Below, piece after piece: positions 32,386 to 45,777 of a stretch of DNA of 64,000 nt (position 1 is its first letter; each line of letters opens with the position of its first letter). The stretch is from Iris pallida (lineage: Eukaryota > Streptophyta > Magnoliopsida > Asparagales > Iridaceae): NCBI GenBank assembly GCA_029216955.1, contig JANAVB010023996.1:15734043-15798042 (forward strand), read 5' to 3'. The notes beneath the pieces are model-generated. The model saw only the letters and a program-made list of their open reading frames with translations. It had not been told where the DNA came from and did no database searches. A program made the position numbers and the translations under genes.

Positions 32386-35300
32386 TTACAAAGGCATAAG
32401 GATAAATATACCTTCTGAGTCGAACACGTACGGATATCGAGATCTAATCTCGTCCTCGCGCTCCCATATCGACTCCTTCGGTGAGTGATGGCCCCAAGCG
32501 ACGCGGACAAGATTAATAGTCCGGTTCTTGAGAACCTTCTCTCGTCGATCCGAAAAGGATACGGGTTGCTCCTCGTAAGTCAGATCGGTACCGACGACCA
32601 GCTCAGAATGATCAAGGATGTGACTCGGATCTGGGACATACCTACGCAACTGAGATATATGAAACCCATCATGTACAACGCGTAGCGAAGGCGGAAGGGC
32701 AAGACGATAAGCAATATCGCCTACCCGAGCGAGAATATCAAATGGACCAATGTATCTCGGACTAAGCTTTCCTCGGGTTCCAAATCTAATAACACCCCAA
32801 GTAGGCAAAATCTGCAGAAACACTTGGTCTCCAACACCAAACTCTAGAGACCTACGATGTTGATCTGCCCAATGTCGGTGTCTGTCCTGCGCAACTCGAA
32901 GTCGCTCTCTAATCAACTTGACTGTCTCCACTGTCTGCGTGATCATCTCCGGTCCCAACAATTTTTGTTCTCCCACATCGTCCCATGCCAGAGGGGACCT
33001 GCACTTCCTTCCATATAATGCTTCAAACGGTGCCATCTGGATACTTTCCTGATGACTGTTATTGTAAGAGAACTCTACTAAATAAAAATATCTTCCCAAG
33101 TTCCGCTGAAATCTAAAGTACAAGCTCGTAACATATCTTCCAATGTCTGAATGATTCTCTCTGACTGTCCGTCCGTCTGCGGATGATAGGCTGTACTGAA
33201 CCTCAACTTGGTACCCAAACTTTGATGCAAACTCCGCCAAAAGTGAGAGGTGAACCGTGTGTCTCGATCTGATACGATGCTGACTGGAACACTATGCTGC
33301 CTCACAATCTGCTTCATATACATCTCTGTCAACTGCTCAGTAGACTGCCCTACTTTGAAAGGAAGAAAATGAGCAACCTTCGTGAGCCGATCCACGATTA
33401 CCTAAACTGCGTTTCGATCGGTCGGAGATCTAGGTAAACCGGTCACAAAGTCCATCGTGATGTGCTCCCACTTTCACTCCGGAATAGGAAGCGGCTGTAA
33501 CAATCCTGCTGGTCTCTGCTGCTCTGCATTCACTTGCTGACATACCGAACATCTGGACACAAACCTCGCTATCTCCTTCTTCATGCCATTCCACCAAAAG
33601 TGCTGCTTTATATCCCGGTACATCTTCGTGCCTCCGGGATGGATGGAATAAGGAGAACTATGAGCCTCTGACATAACTTCCTGTCGAAGGTCTCCACTTG
33701 GTACATAAAGACGGTTTCCGAACCTAAGCGTACCATCTTCATAGATTACTAACTCCTTCATGAGACCTGATTCATATTCTGATCGAAGCTTCTGGATCTG
33801 CAGATCCTCCGCCTGGGCTGTTCTGATCCTCTCTACTAAAGTAGACTGAATCAGCAAACTGGCCATAACTCCTGTTTCTTGTGGCAAGATCACTTCAATT
33901 CCTATTTCCTGAATATCTTCCAAAATATGCCTCTGCGAGGTTAAAATAAATGCACCACCTCTCCTGCTCAAGGCATCTGCTACCATATTCGCCTTGTCTG
34001 GATGATACTGAAGATTTACATCAAAGTCCTTCAGTAATTCCAACCATCATCTCTGTCTCATGTTCAGGTCCCTCTGGGTGAATACATACTTTAAGCTCTT
34101 ATGATCAGTGTAAATCTCCACACGATCCCCATATAAATAGTGCCTCCATAACTTAAGCGAAAACACTACTGCTGCTAATTCCAGGTCGTGGGTCGGATAG
34201 TTCTTCTCATGGTCCCGAAGCTGTCGAGATGCATATGCTGTCACCTTAACATGTTGCATCAATACACACCCAAGTCCCTTCCCGGATACATCGCAATACA
34301 CTGTAAACCCTCCTGATCCTACTGGAAGTGTCAAGATCGGGGCTGAGATAAATCTCTTCTTCAACTCTTCAAATGTTGTCTGACACTCTGCTGGCCAAAC
34401 AAACTCTGCATCCTTATGTGTCAAACGCGTCAAGGGTGCCGAAATCCTGACGAAGTCTGCCACGAACCTCCTGTAGTAACCTGCCAATCCTAGAAAACTA
34501 CGTACATCTGCTACTGTCTTCAGAAATGGCCAATTCTCTACTGCCTCAACCTTCTTCGGATCTACTGACACTCCTGCTCCAGAAATAATGTGTCTCAAGA
34601 ACGAAATATGATCCAACCAAAACTCACATTTACTAAGCTTCGCATAAAGTTGATGCTCCTTCAATATCTGCAAAACTGTCCGAAGATGTTTTTTATGTTC
34701 TTCTTCACTACTGGAATAGACGAGGATGTCGTCTATGAACACTACTACAAACTTATCCAAATAGGGTAGAATGATGCGATTCATCAAATCCATGAATACT
34801 GCTGGGGCATTAGTCAGTCCAAATGGCATCACCAGAAACTCATAATGCCCATACCGCGATCTAAATGCTGTCTTGGGTATGTTCTGCTCCCGAACCCTCA
34901 CTTGATAATATCCAGATCGAAGATCAATCTTATAAATGACATAGGCCTTACTCAATTGATCAAACAAGTCATCAATCCTTGGTAACGGATACTTGTTCTT
35001 CACTGTTACTGCATTCAACTACCGGTAATCAATGTACATTCGCGTCGATCCTTCCTTCTTGGGTACTAAAATTACCGGCACTGCCTAGGGCGATTCACTA
35101 TCCCGGATAAACTACTTCACCTTCAGTTCTTCTTCATGCTGGTATAACTTGTCCAACTCTGATTGCGACATCCTATAAACTCTGCCGACTTTAGGCTCTA
35201 TCCCAGGATTCAACTCAATGCAAAACTCCACATCTCTTATCGGTGGTAAACTTGGAAGCTCATCTGGAAATACATCAAGAAACTCTCTGACCACTCTTGG

Positions 35301-37130
35301 TATCTGCTCCTGCTCTACCAATGCTTCTGCAACAATGCCCTTGGGTCGATCCTCCAATGATCGAACAAAGACGAACTCCTCAATGTGAGGTACATTAAAT
35401 ACTACCCTACCTCTCCGACAATCTATCGTCGCATGACTGTCTCTCAACCAGTCCATGCCTAGGACAACATCAAAGTTTTCCATAGGAAACTCAATCAAAG
35501 ATGCGGGCAATAATCGCCCACTTACTACGACCGGACATGTTAAGCACACTCTGCTAACTCCTACGAGCCTATTACCAGTGAGTATATTCATCCTCTCTGG
35601 CAATGTCTCGAACTCCAATCCAATACGTGTCGCAAATCGTGCAGATATAAAAGAGTGGGTAGCCCCCGAATCAAACAATGCTACTGCAGGAAAAGAGGTA
35701 ACAGAAATATTACCTGCAACCATGTCTCCTAAAGCTAGTGCATCCTCCAGTAATAAGGTGAAGGCCTGGCCCTGGCCTTGCTGAGCTCCCTGCTGCTGTC
35801 TTCCTCGACCATGCTGTTGCTGCGGCCTCTACGGGACTTCCTGGTTCTGCGCCTGGCGAAACATCTGAGCCTGCGTTGGCAGACACTGGGCTAGTGGCCT
35901 TGCGGCCAATGCTGGTCCTCTATTCGGTGCTGCCCCCGGAGCTAGCAATGCCGAAAACTGCTAAACTGGCCCTCCTGGCATCTACATCATAGAACAATTG
36001 GCAATCCTGTGGTCTGGACTGCCATACCTCAAGCACAATCCGTTAGCTGAATGACACACATCCCTAGTGTGCCCTTCCTTACCGCAGTAAGTACATCCAA
36101 TTGGCGGCCCCTGGCGCTGCTGCTGGTTCCTCGGCTACTGATACCGAACTGGTGTTGTTATCTCTGATAGCGCCATCCTTTGCGACGCTCCTGACTCATG
36201 AATACGGATGCCGGGTGCTGGCGTCGATGTTCGCTGCACTACTCCTCCGCCCCTACTCTGGGGATAAGACATTTTCTGGCCCGAATGTCTTGTCACCAAC
36301 CTTTGTTGGATGAGTTCATGCCTCCTAGTTGCCGTTAAAATGGTGTCAAAAGTCTGATAGTCGTGCCCTTCTACTAGCTGTAGAATCTCCAAATGAAGTT
36401 CCTGCTGGAATCTCATAGCCTTCTTTGGCTCTGTAGCCACCATCGTCGGTGCAAACCGACGCAGTCTACAGAACTCTGCTGCATATCCATCCACCGTCTT
36501 ACCAGCCTGCTTGAGACTGATAAACCACTGTTGTAGCTCATACCGTGCTACCACGCCAAAGTACTTGGCCTTGAATCTGGTACTGAAGCTATCCCAAGGA
36601 ATATGATGCCTCATTCTAACCTCTTTCGATGCCCACCAGTCGCGGGCGAGATCCTGAAGTAACAGTCTGACCTAGTCAACCTTCTTTTCTGCTGGAACCT
36701 TTGCTGCGGTCAATATGGACTCAATATCTTGAAGCCAAGCATCCATGGAGATGGCATCCTCCTTGCCGTCAAAGTATCTCGGGTTAATTCGACAAAACCT
36801 CCCCGACGCTCCCGAATTATTCCTGACACTTCTCTCGAAGGCTAATTGTAACCCCTGATTCTGTAGCACATTCTTTTCCTGCTGCTGGATCTGCTGTTGC
36901 TGATGACCGGCCACCTGACGCTACCGAGTGGCCAGAAATCCTCGGATGACATCCAGGAGTGCTGCAGCATCATGTACTGTCATCGCTGCCGGTACCGCTG
37001 GGGGTGCAGGAGTTTCTAGAACCTACGGTTCCACTGGTTCTAATATTACTTCCACTCGGATCTGGTAAGGAGAAGGTATTCTTTTCTGCTGCTATACCGT
37101 CGAGCCATGCTCCACTAGACGTTCCTCCAT
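32386..37130 (-). pseudogene. Gag-pol of the decayed Tekay-like element
   Basis: From an ATG at 37130 the frame stays the same down to about 33085: gag core (WDSFSTRFKAKYFGV, VDGYAAEFCRLRRF), knuckle region, protease (ALFDSGATHSFIS), RT ([10 protein letters not shown]), RNase H ([10 protein letters not shown], then [13 protein letters not shown]), and integrase (HSSPYSIHPGG...[29 protein letters not shown]). A single-base deletion at the WEDHLHL site (near 33085) shifts the rest, which ends with a chromodomain-like RVAWGHHSPKESIWE at 32386. In-frame stops fall mainly at Gln, Arg or Trp positions (for example 36672, 36135, 35112, 34044, 33471). The second zinc knuckle has Cys changed to Tyr (LCLRYGSPDH). 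No intron is present at the site corresponding to 18975-19044. Confidence 0.85.
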
Positions 37131-37330
37131 GTTGGCCTCGCTAGCTACTGAGAAAGAAGCACCTCTATAGGGAAAGATACACATATCAAATGACATGGCG
37201 AGGAAGATTCGAGGATGCAATTCAGGTTATCAATCAAGGTGAGGAAAGAGAAATCGAGGCAAGAGATTCAAAGAGAACAAGTTTTGATTGAGACTCCTAT
37301 AATAGTAACACCCCTCAAGTCTAAAAATCA

Positions 37331-37357
37331 GACCTGCATGGGCTACCAATAAAACCT
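37331..37357 (-). other. Primer-binding-site region of the decayed Tekay-like element
   Basis: Minus strand inside the 5' LTR: AGGTTTTATTGGTAGCCCAT followed by GCAGGTC. It shares the GCCCATGCAGGTC core with the two other Tekay-like elements. Confidence 0.5.
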
Positions 37358-39918
37358 TGTCACGCCCCAGTACCGAAATACGGAGACGGACTAGGACAGC
37401 TACTCCATATGAGGTATACAAACGTCATACGACGATCGTAGCTGTCAGGAGACAAGGGGGTGCATGCTACATTCAAGTCTCCTATGGTCTCACAGAGCAT
37501 CTATGTCTCAATCATTCAAAGCAAGAAAATATCAATTAATGAACATATAAGATAAAGCAATAAGACGTCCCCGACGCTTCATCAAAATTATCATGGGGAT
37601 CTAGCTTTATAAGTTAGCTAGCCCAGAGAGTTATAGGTACATAATTATATTCAGCTGCAGTCTGATTTAATTACAAATTATGCAAAAGATAAAATATCCA
37701 GATTAATCGGCTAAACAGGTGTCGGTGGCTAAACGCCAGAACATAAGTGATGAAAACTAGAGTGGTGAAGAAGAAACCCACTCAAGTCCCCCGCCAGCCA
37801 TGCTCCTAGTATGCACCATTGACATCAGGGAGGAAGGTCGGATCCTCAGGCTCTGCTACGTGATTTGGCCAAACAAAACCAACGGGGTCAGCCCTGAATA
37901 GCAAGTATCACAAAGGAGCACAAAAGAGTAAGATAAAACCCAAGCATCAAATAATAATACTAGTAATAATAAAAGCTTTTGGTGGTAACCTCGGTCCACA
38001 GCCTGTCTTAGCACGATAGACCAACCCAACAACCAAACAAGGACTTGGATTGGACCACGCACCATGACAGTCCATGTCCCTCGGCTACTAATGGAAGGCA
38101 CAAGGCACAGTCAAGTCATTTTTCAAGCAACCATTCATTCCTGCAGTTTTCTATATTTGGCGGAGTTATCCCCGCGATACTAATTAAAAGGAATCCTCAG
38201 ATTTTGTCAACCCAGCAGAGCTAGCCAAACCATAAGACATATAGCACATTGATTATGCACCGGTCCCCGGAGGGCTACCACGCTAAAACATATAACACAT
38301 ATAGCTCGTAGAAGTCGGATATAGTCATCTGCTAAAGGCGAATGAAACCATATCCGTGGCGGCCAACCCGATACGTCAGGACTGGACCTGGGGTGGCTAG
38401 TATGGCACGATCTCGGGATTCTTCCCACCCAATGCATCTACCAAGTTAGTTGCCTAGTTAATCCCTAGGTTATCCTCGGAGTTCACATGTCGTGGTCACA
38501 TGTTCACTCCTCTAGATGTCGTACATTGTACGAGTACCCCAAGAAGGGGTCCGTACTGGCTCATGGAGTCGTACGTATGTACCCCCTTCTTGGTGTAATG
38601 CAATATACAACACATACCACGTCATTGCTACCGACCATTCGCTATGTAAATACTGGACTCTTGGAGGTACTGGCAGGTATCACGTAGGAACACTTAGCAC
38701 ATAGGATAGCACCTCGGTGCTCACATACATTGTACCTTAGTACACATATAGGGTTATCCAGTACACGCATAGGTAGTCAGATCAGGAATGAGGACCAAGA
38801 TACAAGAGAAAAGAGAACAAAAAGGTACTACGCACTTAGGATATGAAGTGCTCGCAAGTCATGAAGTGGCCCAAATGGCGCACGGACAAAAAAATAAGGT
38901 AAAAGGTGCACAAGGTGCACAAGGTGACAAAGTCACATATAAAATTCTGATTAAAGTGAGACATGAAGATTCTTGAAGCCAAGACAAAGATCTACAACTT
39001 TCATGTTGGGAGTTGGAAGAAATTTTGGCCACAATTCAGCCAAATATGGCATAAAACAACCAAAAACAGCAAAATATGCACTATGCATCCATGCGGCACT
39101 ATGTTGGGTAACAAATTCTGGCCACTATTCATTCCTGCGACGCTCTTTATCCATGCGGCACTATGCATCCATGCGGTACTATTCATTCCATACGGTACTA
39201 TGCATCCATGGGGCACTATTTATTCCTGCGGCACTATTCATTCCATGTAACACTATTCATTCCTGCGGTACTATTCATTCCTGCGACACTATTCATCGTC
39301 CCTGCCAGAACCAGGACAGATGAACATAGAAGATGTCCAAATATTATTTTGTCCATAACATACTCAAAACAAGTCGAAATCTAACTTTTCAAAGGTCAAA
39401 ATTGTGTAGAATCAAATTCTCTACCACATGGAATAATTAGTTTTTGAAAATAAGCAAGTTTAATAGATCAAAACCAAAGAAAACCGAGAATGACATAAAC
39501 TTAGATGTACAAGAATTCATCCATTAAAATCGAAAATACCAAGTACTAAACTTATAGAAGATGATGAGAAGAACAATATAGACAAATAATATCAAAGGAA
39601 AAAAAAAATCAAGAATAAAAAATGCACAAATCTCCACTTTTGAGCAAGTTGTACTTGCCTAAGAGGGTTGGTGGTTGAGGAAAATGAATGAGAGAGTGAA
39701 TGAGAAAAGAGAGTGTAGAAGAGATTATTTATAGTGGGTGAGGGTTGGCTTAAGAAAACCCTAATATCTAAACATGTTCTAACCATTCCACTAATGACAT
39801 GCTTAAAAGCTACATGCAACCATTAATAAATAACAAATAGAAATATGCACATGCTAAATGCAAGTTACCATGTACAAAATTTATGAAAGAATACGTATAT
39901 CGGGATCGGGGAGTAACA
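37358..39918 (-). repeat. 5' LTR of the decayed Tekay-like element, 2561 bp
   Basis: On the minus strand it runs from TGTTACTCCCCGATCC (the first CAC has become TAC) to CTGGGGCGTGACA. A CACTATAAATAATCTC TATA box lies near 39726, followed by a CT-rich leader with TTCATTCACT-like words as in the element at 46656. The middle holds a minisatellite (39075-39300), flanked by blocks clearly related to the LTR at 46656-49396. Confidence 0.85.
39075..39300. repeat. LTR minisatellite, about 18-bp unit
   Basis: About a dozen copies of a unit like GCGGCACTATTCATTCCT, with the alternates ATGCATCCATGC and TACTATTCATT. It sits between an LTR block ending in the GTTCATCTG-type sequence and one containing CAACATGAAAGTTGT (minus strand), the same place occupied by a different array in the LTRs at 46656 and 54375. 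Confidence 0.8.
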
Positions 39919-41422
39919 TTAACATAGCTTTCCACGTGACGATGCAGTTAATCACTTCCACTATGCATTGAATTGACAACAAAAATGATTGATTTTCATA
40001 CCCGCATAATGTGTTATATGTTGAGCATAATTTTTGAAAAAGCTAGAACAATGTGTACAATTCTCGAAAAATTTCCAGAACACTATTGGAGGATTAAAAT
40101 AGTCTATCCTCGACAAGTTTTAGGCTAATAATCAGTCCAGTAGATCATTTCCAAACACAAAGAAATTCGAACTGAGTTTACCAATCAAGTATTACCAGTT
40201 TCTGGAAGAAAAAAATCACTATAAAATGGCATTCAACATACCATAGACAGCCAACTCATGTCCAAAGGTGGAAAGAGCACTAAATCTTGTCCATAGCATA
40301 ATCAATGGATAAAAACATCATGCATACTCATACTAGTCCATGCATATGGATCATTCATTATTTTCCATGTTATGAGTTGACATCTATTGAGAGCAAAGAT
40401 GGATGTGGTTCCCAACATCAATACGGTAAAAGAATGAAACAAGTACCTCATAGATGGAGCAATAAAAAAGTTTAAGCTAAATGGCGGGATACAACAAACA
40501 AACCTAAAGGGAAATGCAACCAGATTTCATATCATGCCAAAAAATTCAACTATGAATGACAAACACAACTATGGAGCAACAATACTTGATTTTCAACCAC
40601 TGTTAAAGAATAATCGCATTGGTGTTGCTGGTGGAGTATATCGTCTCTGCTCATTGACAATGGAGACGATTAAGGATGTTGAGTATTTCCTTTTCAGGAT
40701 ATGTTCTATAGGCTCGTACTACTGTATCCTTGATTTCTAAGGAGACAGACAACACAGTCCGGTGGATGAATTTATAACCTCGGGAAAGGTGGACATCTCT
40801 TGAGAGAGAACCCTCACACAGTAGATGATCGTTCTCAGTCCTCTGATTAAGGTTGTCTGACAGACCCAAATCTTTTTTTCTTACTCCAATCTATATTTCT
40901 TCTATTTCACAGGTTTTGGAATAGGAACATACATATTTGGATTTAAGAAAAGGAGTGGATATCTCCACAAAATTGCAAAGTATAACTAATCATTGTTTGA
41001 GTCTCGTCCTTACTTCGCCTATTCAAAGTGTAGTGCTTTAACCACTGAAGCGGGAAAGGAGGGGATTGGCAAAAACTTACCATTGCAGATGTTGTTTTAG
41101 AAATATAAGAATTCTTCTTCTTCTTCCAAGCAGGTCTGGCCTTGGGCCAAACGTTTGGAATGCGGCTGAGGCGGCTCAACGAGTTTCTACGAAGATCAAC
41201 GGTTCAACATGGGGCGGACATGCAGCATCGCATGAATGGATTCCTTTCGGTCATCTTCAAGCAATAGTGCTGATAACATGTTGTAAAAATAAGAAAGAAA
41301 GAGAAAAATTGGTAGACGAAAATCTGTACGTAGCTTTTCTCGTTGATAACATATATAAGAGGGAATGGGATAGAGATGGTTGTGGGTATGGATAAGTGCA
41401 TCCATATTTGGGTTTAACCAAT

Positions 41423-41425
<3 letters not shown>
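39919..41425. other. Unassigned sequence, possible minus-strand gene fragment
   Basis: Mostly AT-rich with no confident ORF. On the minus strand a stretch reading IPNVWPKARPAWKKKKNS (about 41160-41100) ends in CTGCAATG|GTAAGT, a strong 5' splice consensus near 41082. A second minus-strand open stretch at 40869-40651 (GYKFIHRTVLSVSLEIKDT) could be another exon. I do not recognise the product, and both could be chance. Confidence 0.25.

Positions 41426-41481
<56 letters not shown>
41426..41481. repeat. (TA)n tract left of the foldback element
   Basis: About 56 bp of TA dinucleotide ending at the foldback terminus. Another tract follows at 42236, as if the element inserted inside one microsatellite. 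Confidence 0.9.
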
Positions 41482-41482
<1 letters not shown>

Positions 41483-42232
41483 GGAAAATAGGATATGAGC
41501 CATAGGCTCATACTCTTACATGAATCATCCCTCATGGCTTCAATGTGGACTAATAAAAATATAGTGACTTGTAAGCGAAAATTTAATTAGATAGAAATAA
41601 AAGATCTCATAATTTTTTTGATAAATAATAACTTACCATATCTTTACCTATGAACAACATGCCAAACATGTTTGCCTAGGAATTTCAATAGATAGAAATA
41701 TGTTTACCTAGCCAAATATGTTTGCCTAGGAATTTAAAATTAAAAATAAAATTAAAATTAAAATTAAAATTAAAATTAAAATTAAAATTAAAATTAATAC
41801 AAATATTAAAATTAACATTAAAGGTTAAAATTAACATTAACATTAATATTAACAGTAACATTAAATTTAAAATTAATTTAGTTTTCATATTAATATTAAT
41901 ATTTTATTAGTATCAATATTACTATTAATATTAATATTATTATCTAGTATTAATATTAATATAATTAACATTCACATTATTAACAATTAATTTAAAATTA
42001 ATAATATTTAGTAAATCTTTTATGGGATCTTTTATTTCTGGGCAAACATATCTAGCAAGTTGCTTATAGGAAAAAATATGGTAAGTTATTATTTGTCAAA
42101 TATTTTGTGAGATCTTTTATTTCTATCTATTTAAATTTCTCTTCCAAGTCACTATATTTTTAATGGTCCACATGGAAGCCACGTGGGATGACTCATATAA
42201 CAGTATGAGCCTATGGCTCATATCCCGTTTTT

Positions 42233-42235
<3 letters not shown>
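41482..42235. mobile_element. 754-bp foldback/MITE-like element with 195-bp inverted repeats
   Basis: The left arm (41482-41676) and right arm (42041-42235) are inverted copies of equal length. They share GGATATGAGCCATAGGCTCA near the tip, AAAAATATAGTGACTT further in, and a block with GATAGAAATAAAAGATCTCA and AACTTACCATAT. The arm tips differ slightly (CGGAAAATAGG against TGGAAAAACGGG). The 364-bp centre is AT-rich, with an ATTAAA hexamer array (about 41735-41795), and encodes nothing. It is flanked by (TA)n on both sides, compatible with a TA target. No transposase is present, so it would move in trans. Confidence 0.8.

Positions 42236-42317
<82 letters not shown>
42236..42317. repeat. (TA)n tract between the foldback element and LINE-like unit 2
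   Basis: About 82 bp of TA dinucleotide directly joining the foldback arm to the AAACAAATGAGGAAG start of the LINE-like unit. Confidence 0.9.
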
Positions 42318-42320
<3 letters not shown>

Positions 42321-44003
42321 AAATGAGGAAGCCGGAGGGACCAATCCTCGCAGCTCCGCCCCTCCCCCTTGGGTGCTGGTGGCTCGGCTGGATTCCGGTC
42401 ACCGCCCCTCCCCCTTTGGTTTCGGTCGGCCTTCCCGGCCCCTCCTCCCCCGCTGGCTTCTTCTTTCCCCTCGGAGGCCCCCCCCACCCATGGCTGACCG
42501 GGCTCCGCATGGTCCCCCACTTCGGCGGCGTCCCTGTGGGCCCCCCTATCCCCTCCCCCCTTCTCCCCCATCCCCTTCGGCGTCGTCGCCGTCCTCGGCG
42601 GCAGCGGTGCCACCGGAATAGGCGAGGACCATCTTCGGCTGCCGCCCCGGCTCCTCCGTCTCCGCTCGGTGTGCCCCCTCCCGTTCCGGCACCTAAGTCT
42701 CTTGATGTCCCCCTCGCAGCCTCGTCGGGGGCGCCTCCCTCCATGGCGCTCTCCTCCCTCCCGGTACCTACACCTCTCGCCGCTCCCCTTTCGTGGCCGC
42801 TGCCCCCTCCCGAACCGGAGACGTCTCCCCCATCGGAGGCGGCCGCTTTCCTCACTCTTCGGTGGCCGGCGTCGCCCGCTCCTAGCAGCTCAGGTCCGGT
42901 ACACGTCTCCTCCACTACTCTCTCGCCGACGTTCTCCCCTTCGTCGGAGGTCCCCCGTCGTGGGCTATGGTGGCCGCGCAGAGGCCCTTCGTCCCCTCTC
43001 CGGCCTCTGCGCCGTGGCCCCCGATGAGCTCTATCGCCCCCGTCCAAGCCTCCCCTCCGTCGGCCGGTGCTTCCTCGTTCACGGTGGCACAACCTTCGGA
43101 GCTCTGGCGCTCCCTTCGCTGCTTGCTGGCGGACCCTCCCTCCCGGAGGTAGGCCAGCGGCTGCCCGGAGGTCGAGCCCCTTTTGCTCCCTCCCCACGGT
43201 GGCACTGCTGTCCTTCGTCCCCCCGGAGGCCGTGAACAGCTTCCCACCTTGGGCCTCCACCCCCTCCCCCTCCCTCCTCCTTCGGGGAGCCCGTCTATCG
43301 GCATCTTCGCCGGTGCCCCAGTCTTCGGGCCCCCATCGCACACCCCTCTGGATCTCTCGACCGCCGCCCATCCACCGGCAGCCGCCGGTCGGTCTCCGTT
43401 GGAGCTCCTCCCTCGCTAGACTCCGGGCAGCGCGCTGGGGCTCCCGTGCGGCCTCCCCGCCCGGAGGCCGCCCCCGCTCTCTCTCCGCCCGGAGGCCGCC
43501 CCCGCTTCCTTCCGCCGGAGGCCGAGCCCCCACCCTCCGACCTGCCTTTTCCTGCCAGACCGGCTCCCCGCTGGAGCAGCCCCCTACCTCCGGGCCAGCT
43601 CCGCCTCCAGAACCCCCGTCTTCGGCTCATTCCTCTTCCCTCTGGGCGGGCTCCCCCGCCGGAGCCCACGTCATCTGACCCGTCCCCCCTCCCGAGACCC
43701 TCGTTACCCGTGCCTCATCGGGTAGTACGCCAACCCACTCGGCCAGAGTGCCCCTTGGGCCGCGAGCCCACTCCTGTTTAGGATCCGCTTTTTGGAAACA
43801 TTTTGAAATATCAATTTTTGAAATTTTGAAATGTTTGGACCCTCTGCTGTGTTTCAAAATTTTGGTTCTCCGAAATCTCGAAAACGCGCATGTTCGTTTT
43901 TATTTACCTGCTCTCCAGGGCCCTTTTGTCTTTTTGGCATACTCCAGTCTGTAATGCTCTTCATGAGCTCCTGTTTTCCTTTTTAATAAAATGCCCTTTT
44001 TGT
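42318..44003 (+). mobile_element. LINE-like unit 2: GC-rich 5' part fused to a LINE-type 3' end
   Basis: Starts AAACAAATGAGGAAGCCGG, sharing ATGAGGAAG with unit 1. About 1.45 kb of very GC-rich, Pro/Ser-rich sequence is open in several frames, which reflects base composition and cannot be assigned to one protein. From about 43785 composition drops sharply, and a 3'-UTR-like end follows, with TTTTTAATAAAATGCCC just before a (TA)n tail. No DUF4283-like region, endonuclease or RT is seen. It looks like an internally deleted, non-autonomous LINE bounded by (TA)n on both sides. Confidence 0.6.

Positions 44004-44071
<68 letters not shown>
44004..44071. repeat. (TA)n tail of LINE-like unit 2
   Basis: About 68 bp of TA with one phase slip at about 44030, directly after the AATAAAATGCCCTTTTTGT 3' end. 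It stands where a poly(A) tail would be expected. Confidence 0.85.
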
Positions 44072-44076
<5 letters not shown>

Positions 44077-45732
44077 CACCTGGAGAGATCACCAGGTCCT
44101 CAGAAAGATGTAACAAAATACAAAATATGCCATATAACTGAATATAAATTTGCTCAACAATAAATTGGGTTATAACATAGTCCAACACTCAATCCTTGAA
44201 TTAACGTACCATCCCTCAACCAAACAAGGACATGAGACGTCACCCTAATCTACGATGAAGTATTTTTCCATGGCATAAATTCGATGTAGTATTCGGGCCA
44301 CAATAAGGTTCAGTATTCTATCAACGAAGCAGTGGACTACACCTACAACCAAAGAAGGACAAGATGTGACACTAGTTCGCATCCAAATGCCGTTCCAAGC
44401 CGCGATCGGGTATAAGTACGCAAACCAAAAGTACATATACCTAAATGGATAAGGTAGCCTATCCATTCTATGTGATTGCAATTTAAGAACAAACCTCCAA
44501 CGTATGGGCCTTCTGGCTATAATGGGATTGGCATAGTCCCCTCTCTGGGCTCTAGGTGCCTAAGAGCATAACGTTCAGTGAAGCGATAGTGGCTATCGGT
44601 AATAGTATAAATGTGTAACGCTTCGCAGAACGACAAAAGGGAAGTTTCAAAAGGGACATCTCATACCGTATCTCCAGTGGAGCTTTCGGGTTACAAAAAG
44701 AAAGTGCATATGTGGCCCATATGCTAAGGAACTGTCTTCCCCACCCCTCCCCACCATATGCCTATCTATGTTGCATCCATAACACATATAACCTCTAAAA
44801 CTGCTAAGTCAAACTAATCATGCAAATACTATTAGCACTTAACCTTATCACACGGCTTATATGTACCAGTATCCAGCCGCTTACGTAAGTCCGAGATCTA
44901 TTTGCGACTCACGACTTCTTGGCACAAACGTGTCAAGGCCAATGAATGCAGCACAAACGAGGGCAATATCTTAATTCTAGGTCAAATGCATAGAAATAAT
45001 TTAAGTAACGTGAAATATAACTAAATAGTAGAATATATCTAAATATGACTATGTAGCACAATTTATTTTGTAAAAAATAAATAATGAATAAATAAATGCA
45101 ATATGTGAGCTAAAGTAAATGGACAATAAATGACAAGGTATCTTGCCTGGTAGTGGCGTCTGTTGTGGTGCGATGATCATGATAGCACAAAATTTGACTT
45201 CGGTATTAAAACTTCAAAGATGGCCTCTGATGATGGGACATATTGTTCCATCGTGTCCAAAGTAGTCCAATTAGCTAGGGTCGACATAAGGAAGTATAGT
45301 TTTGTAAGAGAATAGAAAATATAGCCATTATCAGTCATGATAATCAATGAAATTCGCGATAAAAATACCTACACTATTTTGGAAATATATTTATAATACT
45401 GAAAAACTATATATTTGTTACCCAACACATTTTAGATAAATACATACTTAAAAATCATAATTTGAAACTACCCTTGTTATTAGTCAACATATTTTTAGGT
45501 AATACTTTGTAAATCTAGAAAATTATTCTTAGGGTTAAAACTTATTTGTAAAGATATAATTTATTGGTCCAAAAAGCCTTAGATAAAATAGCATGTAATA
45601 ATATATTTTTCACAAATATTTTTAAATATTATTATAATTATTTTATAAATTACAATTATAAAATAATATTTTTACTAATAATAACAATGGCAAAATATTA
45701 TGATACCCACGGATATTTTCAACAAAAAATAA

Positions 45733-45777
<45 letters not shown>

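Larger units (their letters stand above)
31770..39918 (-). mobile_element. Decayed Tekay-like Ty3/gypsy element with truncated 3' LTR
   Basis: 5' LTR at 37358-39918, internal region 32215-37357, and a 3' LTR represented only by its first 445 bp (31770-32214). Gag-pol lies in one minus-strand frame with about a dozen in-frame stops and one 1-bp deletion. A target duplication cannot be seen because the far LTR end is lost. It is the same broad lineage as the other two Tekay-like elements but a different family by LTR sequence. Confidence 0.85.

Noticed and set aside
42211..43533. A 440-codon minus-strand ORF and several long overlapping frames in the GC-rich block
   Set aside because: Very high GC removes stop codons in all frames; the text is low-complexity Gly/Arg/Pro and runs into (TA)n. 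It is better explained by the composition of the LINE-like 5' region.
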